64,000 nt of DNA. Origin: Hirschia sp964342355. GTDB taxonomy: Bacteria; Pseudomonadota; Alphaproteobacteria; Caulobacterales; Hyphomonadaceae. The stretch's first letter is position 1. Each line of letters opens with the position of its first letter. Shown one piece after another: positions 34,686-44,400 of the stretch. The position numbers and the translations under genes are program-made. Location: positions 1 through 64,000 of the forward strand of contig CAYFFG010000002.1 of assembly GCA_964342355.1 (NCBI GenBank). Reading direction: 5' to 3'. The notes under the pieces are model-generated. The model did no database searches, had not been told where the DNA came from, and worked only from the letters and a program-made list of their open reading frames with translations.

Positions 34686-35390
34686 ATGCGGGTTTTGTTA
34701 ATTGAAGATGATGAGGCGGTCGCACGCAGCATCGATTTGATGTTGAAAGCAGCCGGTTTCAACTTATACATCACAGACCTTGGTGAAGAAGGTGTGGATC
34801 TTGGTAAGGTCTATGAATACGACCTGATTATCCTTGACCTTTCTCTGCCGGACATTTCCGGTTTTGAGGTTCTTAAACAACTTCGCATGTCCCGTGTGAA
34901 CACACCGGTGCTCATCCTGTCTGGTAACCCAGACATCGAAGCGAAAGTTAAGACACTTGGTTACGGCGCAGACGACTACCTGACCAAACCATTCAACAAA
35001 GACGAGCTGATCGCCCGCATCACAGCGATCGTTCGCCGCTCTAAAGGCCACGCCGAGAGCGTTATCCGCACAGGCGACATCCTGGTAAACCTCGACGCGA
35101 AAACAGTCGAAGTCAAAAACCAGCGCGTGCACCTGACCGGCAAAGAATATCAAATGTTCGAGCTGCTCTCTCTGCGTAAGGGTACGACCCTCACAAAAGA
35201 GATGTTCCTGAACCACCTTTACGGCGGAATGGATGAGCCAGAGCTGAAAATCATCGACGTTTTCATCTGTAAACTGCGTAAGAAACTGCAGCAGGCGACA
35301 GGCGGCGACCACTACATTGAAACAGTGTGGGGACGCGGCTACGTGCTTCGCGATCCAGACCCGCAAGCAGCTAACGCTGACGCAGCTTAA
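34686..35390 (+). CDS. ctrA: Cell-cycle master response regulator CtrA
   Basis: A 234-residue OmpR-type regulator. The receiver has the acidic pocket Glu7-Asp8-Asp9 and phospho-acceptor Asp51 in ILDLSLPD, the same residue number as Caulobacter CtrA, with switch Lys in LTKPFNKDE. The winged-helix domain has the CtrA-diagnostic stretch HLTGKEYQMFELLSLRKGTTLTKEMFLNHLYGG, split here by conserved Gly. CtrA controls cell-cycle, flagellar and replication genes and is phosphorylated through CckA. ATG 34686 follows GGGAGA. The residues usually needed for ClpXP degradation (C-terminal Ala-Ala) are present: it ends Asp-Ala-Ala. Confidence 0.97.
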   Translation: MRVLLIEDDEAVARSIDLMLKAAGFNLYITDLGEEGVDLGKVYEYDLIILDLSLPDISGFEVLKQLRMSRVNTPVLILSGNPDIEAKVKTLGYGADDYLTKPFNKDELIARITAIVRRSKGHAESVIRTGDILVNLDAKTVEVKNQRVHLTGKEYQMFELLSLRKGTTLTKEMFLNHLYGGMDEPELKIIDVFICKLRKKLQQATGGDHYIETVWGRGYVLRDPDPQAANADAA

Positions 35391-35420
35391 TCAGGCCGGC
35401 TACTAGCTGTTCTGAAAGCA

Positions 35421-35488
35421 CCCTGAATCAAAAAACTTAAGACCCGCAGTCTCTATAGATTGCGGGTCTTAAGTTTTTTGATTCAGGG
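35421..35488. terminator. Perfect 28-bp inverted repeat between ctrA and marR, probable bidirectional terminator
   Basis: The arms at 35421-35448 and 35461-35488 are exact reverse complements over 28 bases, around a 12-base loop (GTCTCTATAGAT). The arm nearest the loop is GC-rich (GACCCGCA), and A6/T6 tracts lie inside the stem. It sits between convergent ctrA (stop at 35390) and the MarR gene. The right arm and most of the left arm lie within the last 18 codons of the MarR gene, whose stop is at 35437. Confidence 0.8.
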
Positions 35489-35934
35489 TCTGAGACCACA
35501 GCCAACATCCTCACTAAAGCCGCTTGATCCAACTCACTTACCAGCATGTCCATGGCCTCTTGTGCTCTTGTCCACAAAGGTAAAGCTTCTGTCAGTTGGC
35601 TGCGGCCTTTAGGGGTGATGTGAATCCGGCGTGTGCGCTTGTCCTTCTGATCCGTTTTCACACGCACCATGCCGCCCTTTTCCAGCGCCTTGAGCTTTGC
35701 TGTCAGGCTCGTGCGATCCATGCCTAGCGTCTCTGCTAAACGCTTTACAGATGGCGCCTTCGGCTCAACCAGCGCAATCAACAACGAGAACTGACCATGG
35801 GTCAGCCCGACAGGCCTTAACGCGTCATCATAATGACGCGCGAGACGGCGAGCAGCCCTTTGCACATGTGAACACAAACAGCGTTCACGCATCTCAGCAG
35901 CTTGCTCCGCAGTAAGTACAATTTTCGAATTCAT
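35437..35934 (-). CDS. MarR family transcriptional regulator
   Basis: A 165-residue winged-helix regulator. The core at residues 30-140 shows the MarR layout: a dimerisation helix, LTHGQFSLLIALVEPKAPSVKRLAETLGMDRTSLTAKLKALEKGGMVRVK split into the recognition helix and wing, then the wing DKRTRRIHITPKGRSQL. The ligand is unknown. The ATG at 35934 is preferred; a GTG six codons upstream is in frame. Its 3' end is encoded inside the 28-bp inverted repeat, which gives it an unusual C-terminal tail. The DUF1428 gene is divergent and may be its target. Confidence 0.9.
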   Translation of the reverse strand: MNSKIVLTAEQAAEMRERCLCSHVQRAARRLARHYDDALRPVGLTHGQFSLLIALVEPKAPSVKRLAETLGMDRTSLTAKLKALEKGGMVRVKTDQKDKRTRRIHITPKGRSQLTEALPLWTRAQEAMDMLVSELDQAALVRMLAVVSDPESKNLRPAIYRDCGS

Positions 35935-36102
35935 AACGATGTCTTGAAACACTTATCAACGACCAGTCAATGACAAGCTGGCGCGTCTGCCACAACCGGC
36001 ATCGAGTTCACGGAATCGTGATGCGCGCCGCTTTCATCTAAAACCCCGCTAACTATCGAAGCTTTCACTCAAACTTTTGGAGGAGTTGCGATATCCTGGC
36101 CA

Positions 36103-36112
36103 CACAATTGTG
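36103..36112. promoter_or_regulatory. CACAATTGTG palindrome in the marR/DUF1428 intergenic region
   Basis: A perfect 10-bp palindrome, followed three bases later by a partial repeat CACAAT. It lies about 170 bases upstream of the MarR start and 80 upstream of the DUF1428 start. MarR proteins bind such short A/T-centred dyads, so this is a candidate operator. Confidence 0.35.
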
Positions 36113-36190
36113 AAACACAATGGGCCTATGTCCAGTCTGCGCTCACGCCAATTTTAAACCAGCAAGTTCAAACGAACCGGAAATTTCCTT

Positions 36191-36544
36191 ATGACTTATG
36201 TTTTCGTCGCCATTGCGCCTGTGCCTATCGACAAGAAAGAAGACTATATCGCTGTTTCAAAAGCATTCGGAGATGCGTTTACCGCGCACGGCGCAACCCG
36301 GTACCTGGAAGTCTGGGAGGAAGACATCCCGGAGGGTGAGGTCACATCTTTCCCGATGTCAGTAAAACGCGAACCTGGCGAAGCTGTCGTTATGTCTTGG
36401 ACAGAATGGAGTTCGAAGGCGGACGCAGATAACGCCTGGGAAAAAATGCAGCAGGACACAGAGATGATGAAAGTTATGCAGTCTGCGCCAATGGATGGGA
36501 AACGTATGATTTTTGGCGGTTTTTCAGTTATTTACTCTGTTTAA
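36191..36544 (+). CDS. DUF1428 family protein
   Basis: A 117-residue cytoplasmic protein of the DUF1428 family, a dimeric alpha-beta barrel fold related to antibiotic biosynthesis monooxygenases. The family features are MTYVFVAIAPVPIDKKEDYI at the start, then ATRYLEVWEEDIPEG, then the C-terminal MDGKRMIFGGFSVI. No enzymatic function is established. It is divergent from the MarR gene. Its stop is 3 bases from the end of convergent priA. Confidence 0.92.
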   Translation: MTYVFVAIAPVPIDKKEDYIAVSKAFGDAFTAHGATRYLEVWEEDIPEGEVTSFPMSVKREPGEAVVMSWTEWSSKADADNAWEKMQQDTEMMKVMQSAPMDGKRMIFGGFSVIYSV

Positions 36545-36547
36545 TCC

Positions 36548-38752
36548 TTACATGAAATTGTAAGGCTCCACGTCTAGAGTGACACGTACGGAGCTAGATA
36601 GTTTCACACGTTTTTTCCATTCTGAAAGGTATGCGGACAGATCAACAGTCCGCTCAGAACGAACCAATAATCGCCGCCGGTGCCGCCCACGCAAAACCGC
36701 AATCGGCGCCGGCGCAGGTCCCCAAATCTCGACACCATCCGCATTCGGCGCGCCGGAGACAAAGGTGTTGGCCGCTTCATCCGCAGCCAACGAGTTTTCA
36801 GCTGAAATCACAACCGCGGCTAACCGACCAAATGGCGGAAAGCCGAGCATTTCCCGGTTCGCCATTTCCAACTCCATAAACATGTCACGGTCACCAGCCA
36901 GCAAAGCCTGAATGGACGGACTGTCCGGTGCGTAAGTCTGAATAATCGCCCGTCCCGCATGCTTTGCGCGGCCAGCGCGGCCAGAAACTTGAGACAAGAG
37001 TTGATAGGTGCGTTCGCCTGCGCGCAGATCGGCTCCCTGCCCACCCTTTAATCCTGAATCCGCATCGACTGCGCCAACCAGAGTCAGCATAGGAAAGTTG
37101 TGGCCTTTTGCGGCGATCTGGGTGCCGATCAGGATGTCAATCTCCCCATTTTCCATACGCGTAACGATATCAGACAGCGCATCCGCATTGTGAGCGGTAT
37201 CAGAGGAAAATACTTCCACACGGGCCGACATAAACCTTGAGCGCACCTCTTCAGCAAGTCGCTCCACGCCCGGTCCAACGCCCGTGAGCGCATTTTCCGC
37301 GCCGCAATGAGGACAGTTCGCCGGCTTCTTCATTGCATACCCAGTGAGATGACAAACCAGCATGTTTGAATAGCGATGCTCGGTCAGCCAACTCTCAGTG
37401 TCAGGCGCTTTTAGCCTTTCTCCACAACTTTTACAGATAACAAGTGGCGCATAGCCGCGTCGGTTCAAATATAGAAGTGACTGTTGCTTTGCCTCCAGAT
37501 TATCTTCTAACGCCTTCACGAGCACAGGCGACAACCAGCAATCCTTTTCCGGCGGGTTTTCGCGCATATCCGCCAATTGAATGTCCGGCAAAACAGCTGC
37601 GCCAGGCCGAGCCGTCAATTTGAGGTGCTGATATCGGCCCGCCTCTGCATTCGCGAGTGTTTCAAGGGAAGGCGTGGCTGAGGCCAGCACCACGGTGCAA
37701 TTACCGATGTGGGCGCGCATAACTGAGAGATCGCGCGCCTGATAGACGATGCCTTCATCTTGTTTGTAAGATCCGTCATGCTCTTCATCCACAATGATCA
37801 GCTTGAGGTTCTTATAAGGCAGAAAGAGAGCGGAACGCGCGCCGACCACAATTCTTGCGCGCCCCAGAGCAACTTCGCGCCAGGCGCGCCGTCGCGCTTT
37901 TTGTCCTGCATTGGAATGCCATTCGGCAGGCGCAGCTCCAAACCTTCTTTCAAACCTGGAACGCACAGCCTGAGTAAGCGCGATTTCAGGCAATAAGACC
38001 AAGATCTGAGCCGTCTCATCCGCGCGCAGCGCTTCGGCGATTGCTTCAAAATAAACTTCCGTCTTACCTGACCCGGTCACACCATCAAGCAGAATGGGAG
38101 CAAAGGAATTGGATCGCACCGCAGCACATAAAGTGTCTGCCGCTGCGGACTGATCAGGTGTCAGTTCAAATCCTTCAACGTCTGGCTTTGGCGCGTCATA
38201 AGGGCTGTCGACATCCCGTTCAAAAGTCACCAGTGCGCCCGTGTCGATCAGTCCTTTCACAACACTTGCCGACACATCCGCAAGACGGGCAAGGTCAGCT
38301 GCGCTAAGGGCAGCGTCCTCCGTGATGGGCGCAACTTCCAACACACGCTCGCGCGCTGGCGTCATCCGGCCAGGCTTACCCTCTCCGCGCAGGACAAACG
38401 TCTCCACAGGCGATGGCGCCAGCGCCTCTCTCGATCGCATGACAAGCGCAAGCATGTTGCCAAGTGGCGTGCATGTGTAGCGGGCGGACTTTTCAATAAA
38501 CTCGCGAGACGCTCTTGGCAGGCTAGGCGCATCCGCCAGCAGTTCTTCAACACGTTTTAGCGGCCGATCAGAAGGCCCCTGCTTCACAGCCCAGACAACG
38601 CCGGTCACTGTTCGTGCGCCCAAAGGGACTTTCACAAACATACCCGGCGCCACCTGCATGTCGTCTGGCAAGCGATAATCAAACGCTTCCGGCAACGGCA
38701 TCGGCAGCAACACGCTGGCAATCTTGTAGGAGGGTTCAGGAAACAGGCTCAT
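36548..38752 (-). CDS. priA: Primosomal replication-restart helicase PriA
   Basis: A 734-residue 3'-5' helicase that reloads the replisome at collapsed forks. The N-terminal DNA-binding domain starts with VLLPMPLPEAFDYRLPDD. The helicase core has Walker A LLDGVTGSGKTEVYFE and the DEEHD box (IIVDEEHDGSYKQ). The zinc region has CKSCGE and CPHCG, but one knuckle reads Cys-His-Leu-Thr-Gly, where enteric PriA has Cys-His-Tyr-Cys-Gly. I recall the same replacement in other alphaproteobacteria, so it is probably lineage-wide. It is monocistronic, convergent with DUF1428. Confidence 0.96.
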   Translation of the reverse strand: MSLFPEPSYKIASVLLPMPLPEAFDYRLPDDMQVAPGMFVKVPLGARTVTGVVWAVKQGPSDRPLKRVEELLADAPSLPRASREFIEKSARYTCTPLGNMLALVMRSREALAPSPVETFVLRGEGKPGRMTPARERVLEVAPITEDAALSAADLARLADVSASVVKGLIDTGALVTFERDVDSPYDAPKPDVEGFELTPDQSAAADTLCAAVRSNSFAPILLDGVTGSGKTEVYFEAIAEALRADETAQILVLLPEIALTQAVRSRFERRFGAAPAEWHSNAGQKARRRAWREVALGRARIVVGARSALFLPYKNLKLIIVDEEHDGSYKQDEGIVYQARDLSVMRAHIGNCTVVLASATPSLETLANAEAGRYQHLKLTARPGAAVLPDIQLADMRENPPEKDCWLSPVLVKALEDNLEAKQQSLLYLNRRGYAPLVICKSCGERLKAPDTESWLTEHRYSNMLVCHLTGYAMKKPANCPHCGAENALTGVGPGVERLAEEVRSRFMSARVEVFSSDTAHNADALSDIVTRMENGEIDILIGTQIAAKGHNFPMLTLVGAVDADSGLKGGQGADLRAGERTYQLLSQVSGRAGRAKHAGRAIIQTYAPDSPSIQALLAGDRDMFMELEMANREMLGFPPFGRLAAVVISAENSLAADEAANTFVSGAPNADGVEIWGPAPAPIAVLRGRHRRRLLVRSERTVDLSAYLSEWKKRVKLSSSVRVTLDVEPYNFM

Positions 38753-38860
38753 GACACCTCATGTGTCGCGCGCACAGCGAGTCGGCGCAAGCACAGTTAA
38801 TGCAACCGTTCCAAGACATGCGCGTTTGAATTGACACAACCTAGTCGAGGAATAAAGGCA

Positions 38861-39100
38861 ATGACCCTCTTTCGCAGACCGATTTCAACACTGCTATCCA
38901 TAGCAGTCATCGTTTTTCTGATCACGCTTGGTTATTTTTACATCGAGACCGGCTCATTTGAGGATGCTGGCGCAAAAATGGACGTCGCACTGAATGATGC
39001 AGGCAAAGAAGCCGAACAGGCAGCCACAACTGTTGCAGACGGCGCAAGTGATGTCGCTCAGGACATCGCCGACGGTCGTGACAGAGCCGAAACAGAGTGA
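38861..39100 (+). CDS. Small single-span membrane protein
   Basis: A 79-residue protein. One transmembrane helix lies at residues 7-28 (STLLSIAVIVFLITLGYFYI), followed by an acidic, Ala-rich amphipathic tail (DVALNDAGKEAEQAATTVADG). The tail resembles late-embryogenesis/apolipoprotein-like helices but belongs to no family I recognise. The ATG at 38861 follows GAGGAATAAAGG; the open frame extends 10 codons upstream. It lies divergent from priA and 93 bases upstream of the MBL-fold hydrolase. Function unknown. Confidence 0.72.
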   Translation: MTLFRRPISTLLSIAVIVFLITLGYFYIETGSFEDAGAKMDVALNDAGKEAEQAATTVADGASDVAQDIADGRDRAETE

Positions 39101-39193
39101 TTGGGTTCCAATTCCCTTGAATGAGCAGTTGCGGCGTAAGGCGTCCTGTCCCATTGTGCGGGCAACCAAAAGCACACTGACTAAAAGACACAT

Positions 39194-39865
39194 ATGACTA
39201 ACTCACAGCCGCCCCTGCCATTCAACGTACGCATTATCCCGGTAACGCCCCTGCAACAGAACTGCTCCCTCATTTGGGACGGGGACACGAAAGAAGCCGT
39301 TTTTGTGGATCCAGGCGGAGATTGCGCACAGCTGGAACAGGCTCTGGAACATTTCGGCCTGACGCTAAAAAAAGTGTGGCTGACACATGGGCATCTGGAC
39401 CATGCAGGCGCAGCTCAGACACTAAAGGAAAAGTACGGTGTGCCTATTGAAGGTCCTCACGAGGATGATCAATGGCTACTCGACGACATCGAAGCTCAAG
39501 GCGCTAAATACGGCATCACCGATGGTCGCAACACCAAACCGGACCGTTATTTGAACGACGGCGACACATTGGAATTTAACGGTCAGACTTTTGGTGTGAC
39601 CCACTGTCCCGGTCACACACCCGGACATGTCGTAATCTGGCATGACGCAGCAAAGCTGGCTTTCGTCGGTGATGTCCTCTTTCAAGGCTCGATCGGACGC
39701 ACGGACTTTCCACGCGGTAACCACGCCGATTTGATCGCATCGATCACACAGAAACTCTGGCCATTGGGCAATGACATGCGATTTGTGCCCGGACATGGTC
39801 CGATGAGCACATTTGGCCATGAGCGCCAATCTAACCCGTTTGTGGCTGATTCAGTCGTTGGATAG
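39194..39865 (+). CDS. MBL-fold metallohydrolase, YcbL/GloB-like
   Basis: A 223-residue metallo-beta-lactamase fold enzyme. Metal ligands are visible in order: THGHLDHAG (His-x-His-x-Asp-His), then HCPGHTPGH, then the bridging Asp in FVGDVLFQGSIGRTD, and the last His in VPGHGPMS. The pattern fits the glyoxalase-II-like YcbL group, which hydrolyses thioesters such as S-lactoylglutathione, but the larger GloB substrate-binding domain is absent. It converges on the pseudo-receiver gene, 3 bases away. Confidence 0.92.
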   Translation: MTNSQPPLPFNVRIIPVTPLQQNCSLIWDGDTKEAVFVDPGGDCAQLEQALEHFGLTLKKVWLTHGHLDHAGAAQTLKEKYGVPIEGPHEDDQWLLDDIEAQGAKYGITDGRNTKPDRYLNDGDTLEFNGQTFGVTHCPGHTPGHVVIWHDAAKLAFVGDVLFQGSIGRTDFPRGNHADLIASITQKLWPLGNDMRFVPGHGPMSTFGHERQSNPFVADSVVG

Positions 39866-39868
39866 GCG

Positions 39869-40384
39869 TTAAATCGCAGCGACCTGATGATCAAGACCGC
39901 TATCGCTGCGACGTTCGGGCCCATGGAATTGCATTCCCTGCAACCTGCGTCGACATGGCCCGAAATACTTTCCCGTTCTTAAGAAAGTGCGGCTGTTGTT
40001 GATGAAAAACGACAGCTGACGCCACATATCCTTAGGCGCAAAAGGCAAACCGATTACGCCGTCCACTCCATATCCCAGCGCCTGCCGGATAAGACGCGCA
40101 GATGGAGACGCAGTCACATAAAGCACGATCGCATAAGGGTTGGCCGCATCCTTTTCAGCGCGCACCAATTCGACGACTTCTTTTAAGCTTTCACGGGTGT
40201 CATGATTGATAATTACCACATCATGAAATGTCAGCTTCACTTCATCTTCCAGCTGGGCGCGCGTACGGCTCCAATTAACCTCACGCACACGAAAAGAAGC
40301 CAAAGCCGCTTTCTCCAGAGTCGTCAGATTCTGGTTCGCGCCATGTATCAGCACACGCAATAGGCCCAGATTTGGTTTCGGCAT
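39869..40384 (-). CDS. Degenerate receiver protein (pseudo-response regulator) with Arg-rich tail
   Basis: A 171-residue protein that aligns position by position with the two receivers at 51749-52285 and 52790-53299 but lacks the phosphorylation machinery. The acidic pocket is replaced by His-Gly-Ala-Asn (residues 14-17). The phospho-acceptor Asp is Asn60 (VIINHDT) and the switch Lys is Leu113 (IGLPFAP). It ends with the same tail, Tyr-Phe-Gly-Pro-Cys-Arg-Arg-Arg at 140-147, then GPERRS. A constitutive or partner-binding role is likely. The start at 40384 matches the N-termini of its relatives; the frame is open 20 codons further upstream. Confidence 0.78.
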   Translation of the reverse strand: MPKPNLGLLRVLIHGANQNLTTLEKAALASFRVREVNWSRTRAQLEDEVKLTFHDVVIINHDTRESLKEVVELVRAEKDAANPYAIVLYVTASPSARLIRQALGYGVDGVIGLPFAPKDMWRQLSFFINNSRTFLRTGKYFGPCRRRLQGMQFHGPERRSDSGLDHQVAAI

Positions 40385-40501
40385 GAATGACGTCCCACAA
40401 GCCTCTACGACGCCCCAAAACGCCGCCCTTAAGGTGTGAAACATAGCAATTAGTGCTTAACAGGCCTTCAACTCGACCCCGGCAAATCCAAAGCACTCCG
40501 T

Positions 40502-41176
40502 TTATCTGTAGAGGCAATACCAGTATCGCGTGTGATTTGAACACGTATTGACGGAACATCCCAAAGTCGCTGCGCCTGCCGCATTCGCGCCAAAAGGTCC
40601 GGCTCTTTCAGCCTGAAACGCCTCTACAATCCGACGAACATGAAGCGGAGCAGGTCGTAATTCTCCGTCGCTACTTCTTGCGGGCGGTGTGACCAACCAT
40701 GCTTCGCCGGCATAGGATCGAACCGAAGCTGATGTGGAACGACACGCAGCATCCGTTTCCTGGCGCGCCAACAAGTCAGCTTGATCGGCAAGCGAATCAG
40801 ACCATGTCAAACCAGCCGCGCCGGTGGCCTGCAACGCCATGGAATGCGCGCGCGTTATCCCAGCGAGTTCATCCGGCTCCGGCCAGTTGCGCTCAGTCGC
40901 TGGAGCGCCAATGGCTTTGTCTGATTCTTGACCTTCGACCGCAGGAGGCAATTCTTGCTTGGACACAGGCGTGACTGGGGCCGTGCGAATCTGCGGCCCT
41001 TCAGAGGGCGGACGATTTAAGAAAGTCGGTGTCGGTGTGACATCAGACGCCGGCTCAACCTCAAAAACCTCCGGTTCGGCAGGCGGAATTTCCTCCTGGA
41101 CGGGATGAACACACCCGGTAACACCCACCAGAACAAACAAGCAGGCGCATGCGACACTATAAAAAGCTTTATGCAA
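40502..41176 (-). CDS. Lipoprotein with a divergent CAP/SCP-like domain
   Basis: A 224-residue protein. The lipoprotein signal ends in Val-Thr-Gly-Cys22. Residues 23-100 are a Pro/Glu/Thr-rich linker. The C-terminal 120 residues resemble a CAP (SCP/PR-1) domain: a helix AHSMALQATGAAGLTWSDSLADQADLLAR like the family's opening helix, and a cysteine-bounded end (GCSVNTC, then YWYCLYR) like the family's C-terminal strands. The usual His-Tyr-Thr-Gln region is not recognisable, so metal binding is doubtful. It is probably attached to the inner or outer membrane. The CAP assignment is tentative. Confidence 0.65.
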   Translation of the reverse strand: MHKAFYSVACACLFVLVGVTGCVHPVQEEIPPAEPEVFEVEPASDVTPTPTFLNRPPSEGPQIRTAPVTPVSKQELPPAVEGQESDKAIGAPATERNWPEPDELAGITRAHSMALQATGAAGLTWSDSLADQADLLARQETDAACRSTSASVRSYAGEAWLVTPPARSSDGELRPAPLHVRRIVEAFQAERAGPFGANAAGAATLGCSVNTCSNHTRYWYCLYR

Positions 41177-41443
41177 ACCAGTCCTCGTAAAAGAAATTGA
41201 GCTTTCAGCGCTCTTTTATGTCCCCCTGCAGGGAAAGTAGCGTAATTTCGCTGTTGTGCGCCAGTCTCCTTACTGCGACAAGACCCTGTCTCAGCTTACG
41301 AATAGGTGCAGCTATGACGCAGTCGAGAAAATCTCGGATTATCTGTCTTGCCCCGCGTGAGCTAGACCGCTAAACCGACCGGCAATTTGCCCGACCGCTC
41401 CCCAAGCCGGGCGTTCGCTGATGACTTCACAGGAAGGCGCGTC

Positions 41444-44400
41444 ATGCCCAAACGCACAGATATAAAATCAATTCTTGTCATTGGCGCTGGCCCGATCATC
41501 ATCGGTCAAGCATGTGAATTTGACTATTCCGGCGTCCAGGCCATCAAAGCGCTCAAAGCTGAAGGATATCGAATCATTCTGGTCAATTCCAATCCGGCCA
41601 CGATCATGACGGACCCGGACCTGGCTGATGCGACCTATATCGAACCGATCACTCCGGCTTTCGTCGCTAAGATTATTGAAAAAGAAAAACCAGACGCTGT
41701 TCTGCCTACAATGGGTGGCCAAACTGCGCTCAACACTGCCCTCTCGCTCGCAAAATCAGGCGTTTTGGACAAACACGGCGTTGAACTGATCGGCGCCAAC
41801 GCCGCAGCCATTGAAAAAGCGGAAGACCGCGAGCTGTTCCGCAAGGCGATGGACAATATCGGACTTGAAAACCCGCGCTCTACAATCGTTCAGGCCCCGA
41901 AAAAGTATAACGCAGACGGCGAAGAAACCGGCTACGACATTCTTGAGGGTCTGAAGCAATGTCTTGATGCGATTGACGAAGTTGGACTGCCAGCCATTAT
42001 TCGCCCAGCCTTTACGCTCGGCGGCACAGGCGGCGGTGTTGCGAACAACCGCAAAGAGTACGAAGAAATCTGTCGTTCTGGCCTTGAAGCGTCCCCTGTG
42101 GCTCAGATCCTGATCGATGAAAGCCTTCTGGGCTGGAAAGAATTCGAGATGGAAGTTGTCCGTGACCGCGCGGATAACTGCATCATCATCTGTTCAATTG
42201 AAAACATCGACCCGATGGGCGTGCACACTGGCGACTCGATTACTGTTGCGCCTGCCCTAACGCTCACTGACAAAGAATATCAGATGATGCGTAACGCCTC
42301 GATTGCGGTATTGCGCGAGATTGGTGTGGAAACAGGCGGATCAAACGTTCAATTCGCTGTAGATCCTAAAACAGGCCGCCAGGTTGTTATCGAGATGAAC
42401 CCGCGTGTGTCACGTTCGTCGGCCCTGGCCTCAAAAGCGACTGGCTTCCCGATTGCAAAAGTCGCCGCCAAACTGGCCGTCGGATACACGCTTGATGAGT
42501 TAGACAACGACATCACAGGGGCGACACCAGCATCTTTCGAACCCACGATTGACTATGTGGTCACAAAGATTCCGCGTTTTGCGTTCGAAAAATACCGCGG
42601 CGCAGATGAAAACCTCACCACGTCCATGAAGTCCGTCGGCGAAGCAATGGCCATCGGCCGCACATTCCAGGAAAGCTTCCAGAAAGCGCTGCGCTCGCTT
42701 GAAACCGGCCTTTGCGGACTGAACGAGATTGAGATTGAACGTATTGGTCTTGGTGACGATCTTAATGTGCTGCGCGCGGCATGTTCTCAACCAACCCGCA
42801 ACCGTCTTCAGGTTATCGCTCAATCAATTCGGCATGGTCTGTCCGTTGAAGAAGCTGCCAACGCATCAGGTGTCGACCTTTGGTTCTTGCGCCAGATTGC
42901 TGAAATCATCGAAGTTGAAAACAATATCCGCCGTGATGGTCTTCCAGAAACGTATGACGAATGGATTGCGGTCAAGTCCATGGGATTTGCCGACAAACGC
43001 CTTGGTCAACTCGTTGATAAACCTGAAGCGGAAGTTCGCAAGATTCGCCATGCAGCAGGTGCTCACCCTGTGTTTAAGCGCATCGACACGTGTGCGGCTG
43101 AGTTTGCAGCCAAAACACCATACCTTTATTCAACTTACGAAACCGGCCATTACAACGCCGCTGGCGAAGTTGTGCCGCCTGAATGTGAATCAGACCCAAG
43201 CGACAAGAAAAAGGCGATGATTCTCGGCGGCGGTCCAAACCGTATCGGTCAAGGTATCGAGTTTGACTATTGTTGTTGTCACGCAGCCTACGCCATGTCC
43301 GACCTCAATATTGAATCGATCATGGTCAACTGTAACCCGGAAACAGTTTCCACAGACTTCGACACGTCCGACCGCCTCTATTTTGAACCGCTGACACTGG
43401 AAGATGTGCTCGAAATCTGCCGTGTTGAGCAGTCAGAGGGCGACTTTACAGGCGTTATTGTTCAGTTTGGCGGACAGACACCTTTGAAACTGTCTCAAGG
43501 TCTGGGCGAAGCGAATGTCCCAATCCTCGGCACTTCGCCTGATGCAATCGACCTTGCAGAAGACCGCGAACGCTTTGCGGCGCTGATTAACGACATCAAC
43601 CTGAAACAGGCGCCTGGCGGGATTGCCCGCTCGCTTGATGAAGCGTTAAAAATTGCAGGCGAAGTCGGTTATCCGGTCATGGTTCGTCCATCCAACGTGC
43701 TCGGTGGCCGCGGCATGGAGATCGCGCACGACGCATCCGACCTGTCACGTTTTGGCAAGGATGCGCTTGAAGCCGCCGAAGGCAGCACGCTTCTCGTAGA
43801 CCGCTATTTGTCCGACGCGATTGAAGTCGATGTCGATGCGCTTTGCGACGGCGCAGAAGCGCATGTCGCGGGCATTATGGAGCACATTGAAGAAGCAGGC
43901 GTTCACTCGGGTGACAGCGCGTGTTCCATCCCGCCTTATTCTCTTGGCGAAGATGTCCAGAAAGAATTAGCGCGTCAGGCGCGCGAACTGGCTAAAGCGC
44001 TAAACGTTCGTGGACTGATGAACGTCCAGTTTGCCTATAAAGACGGCGATGTCTTTGTTCTTGAAGCAAACCCGCGCGCATCGCGGACCGTGCCATTTGT
44101 GGCAAAAGCAATCGGCAAACCACTTGCCAGCATCGCAGCAAAACTGATGGCTGGCGAAGCCCTTGCCTCGTTTGACCTTGGTGAAGGACCAATTCAGCCA
44201 CCGCGTTTTGCTGTTAAAGAAGCCGTCTTCCCATTTGCGCGCTTTGCAGGTGTTGATCCGGCGCTTGGCCCGGAAATGCGCTCAACCGGCGAAGTGATGG
44301 GCATTGACGAAACTTTCGCTGCCGCATTCCTAAAGTCTCAAATCGCCGCCAGCGTTAATCTGCCGACCAAAGGCGTTTGCTTTATCTCCGTTAAAAAATC

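Noticed and set aside
41177..41443. Riboswitch or pyrimidine attenuator upstream of carB
   Set aside because: Only a very small hairpin (CGAGA/TCTCG) is visible in 267 bases; no terminator/antiterminator pair or known aptamer core.
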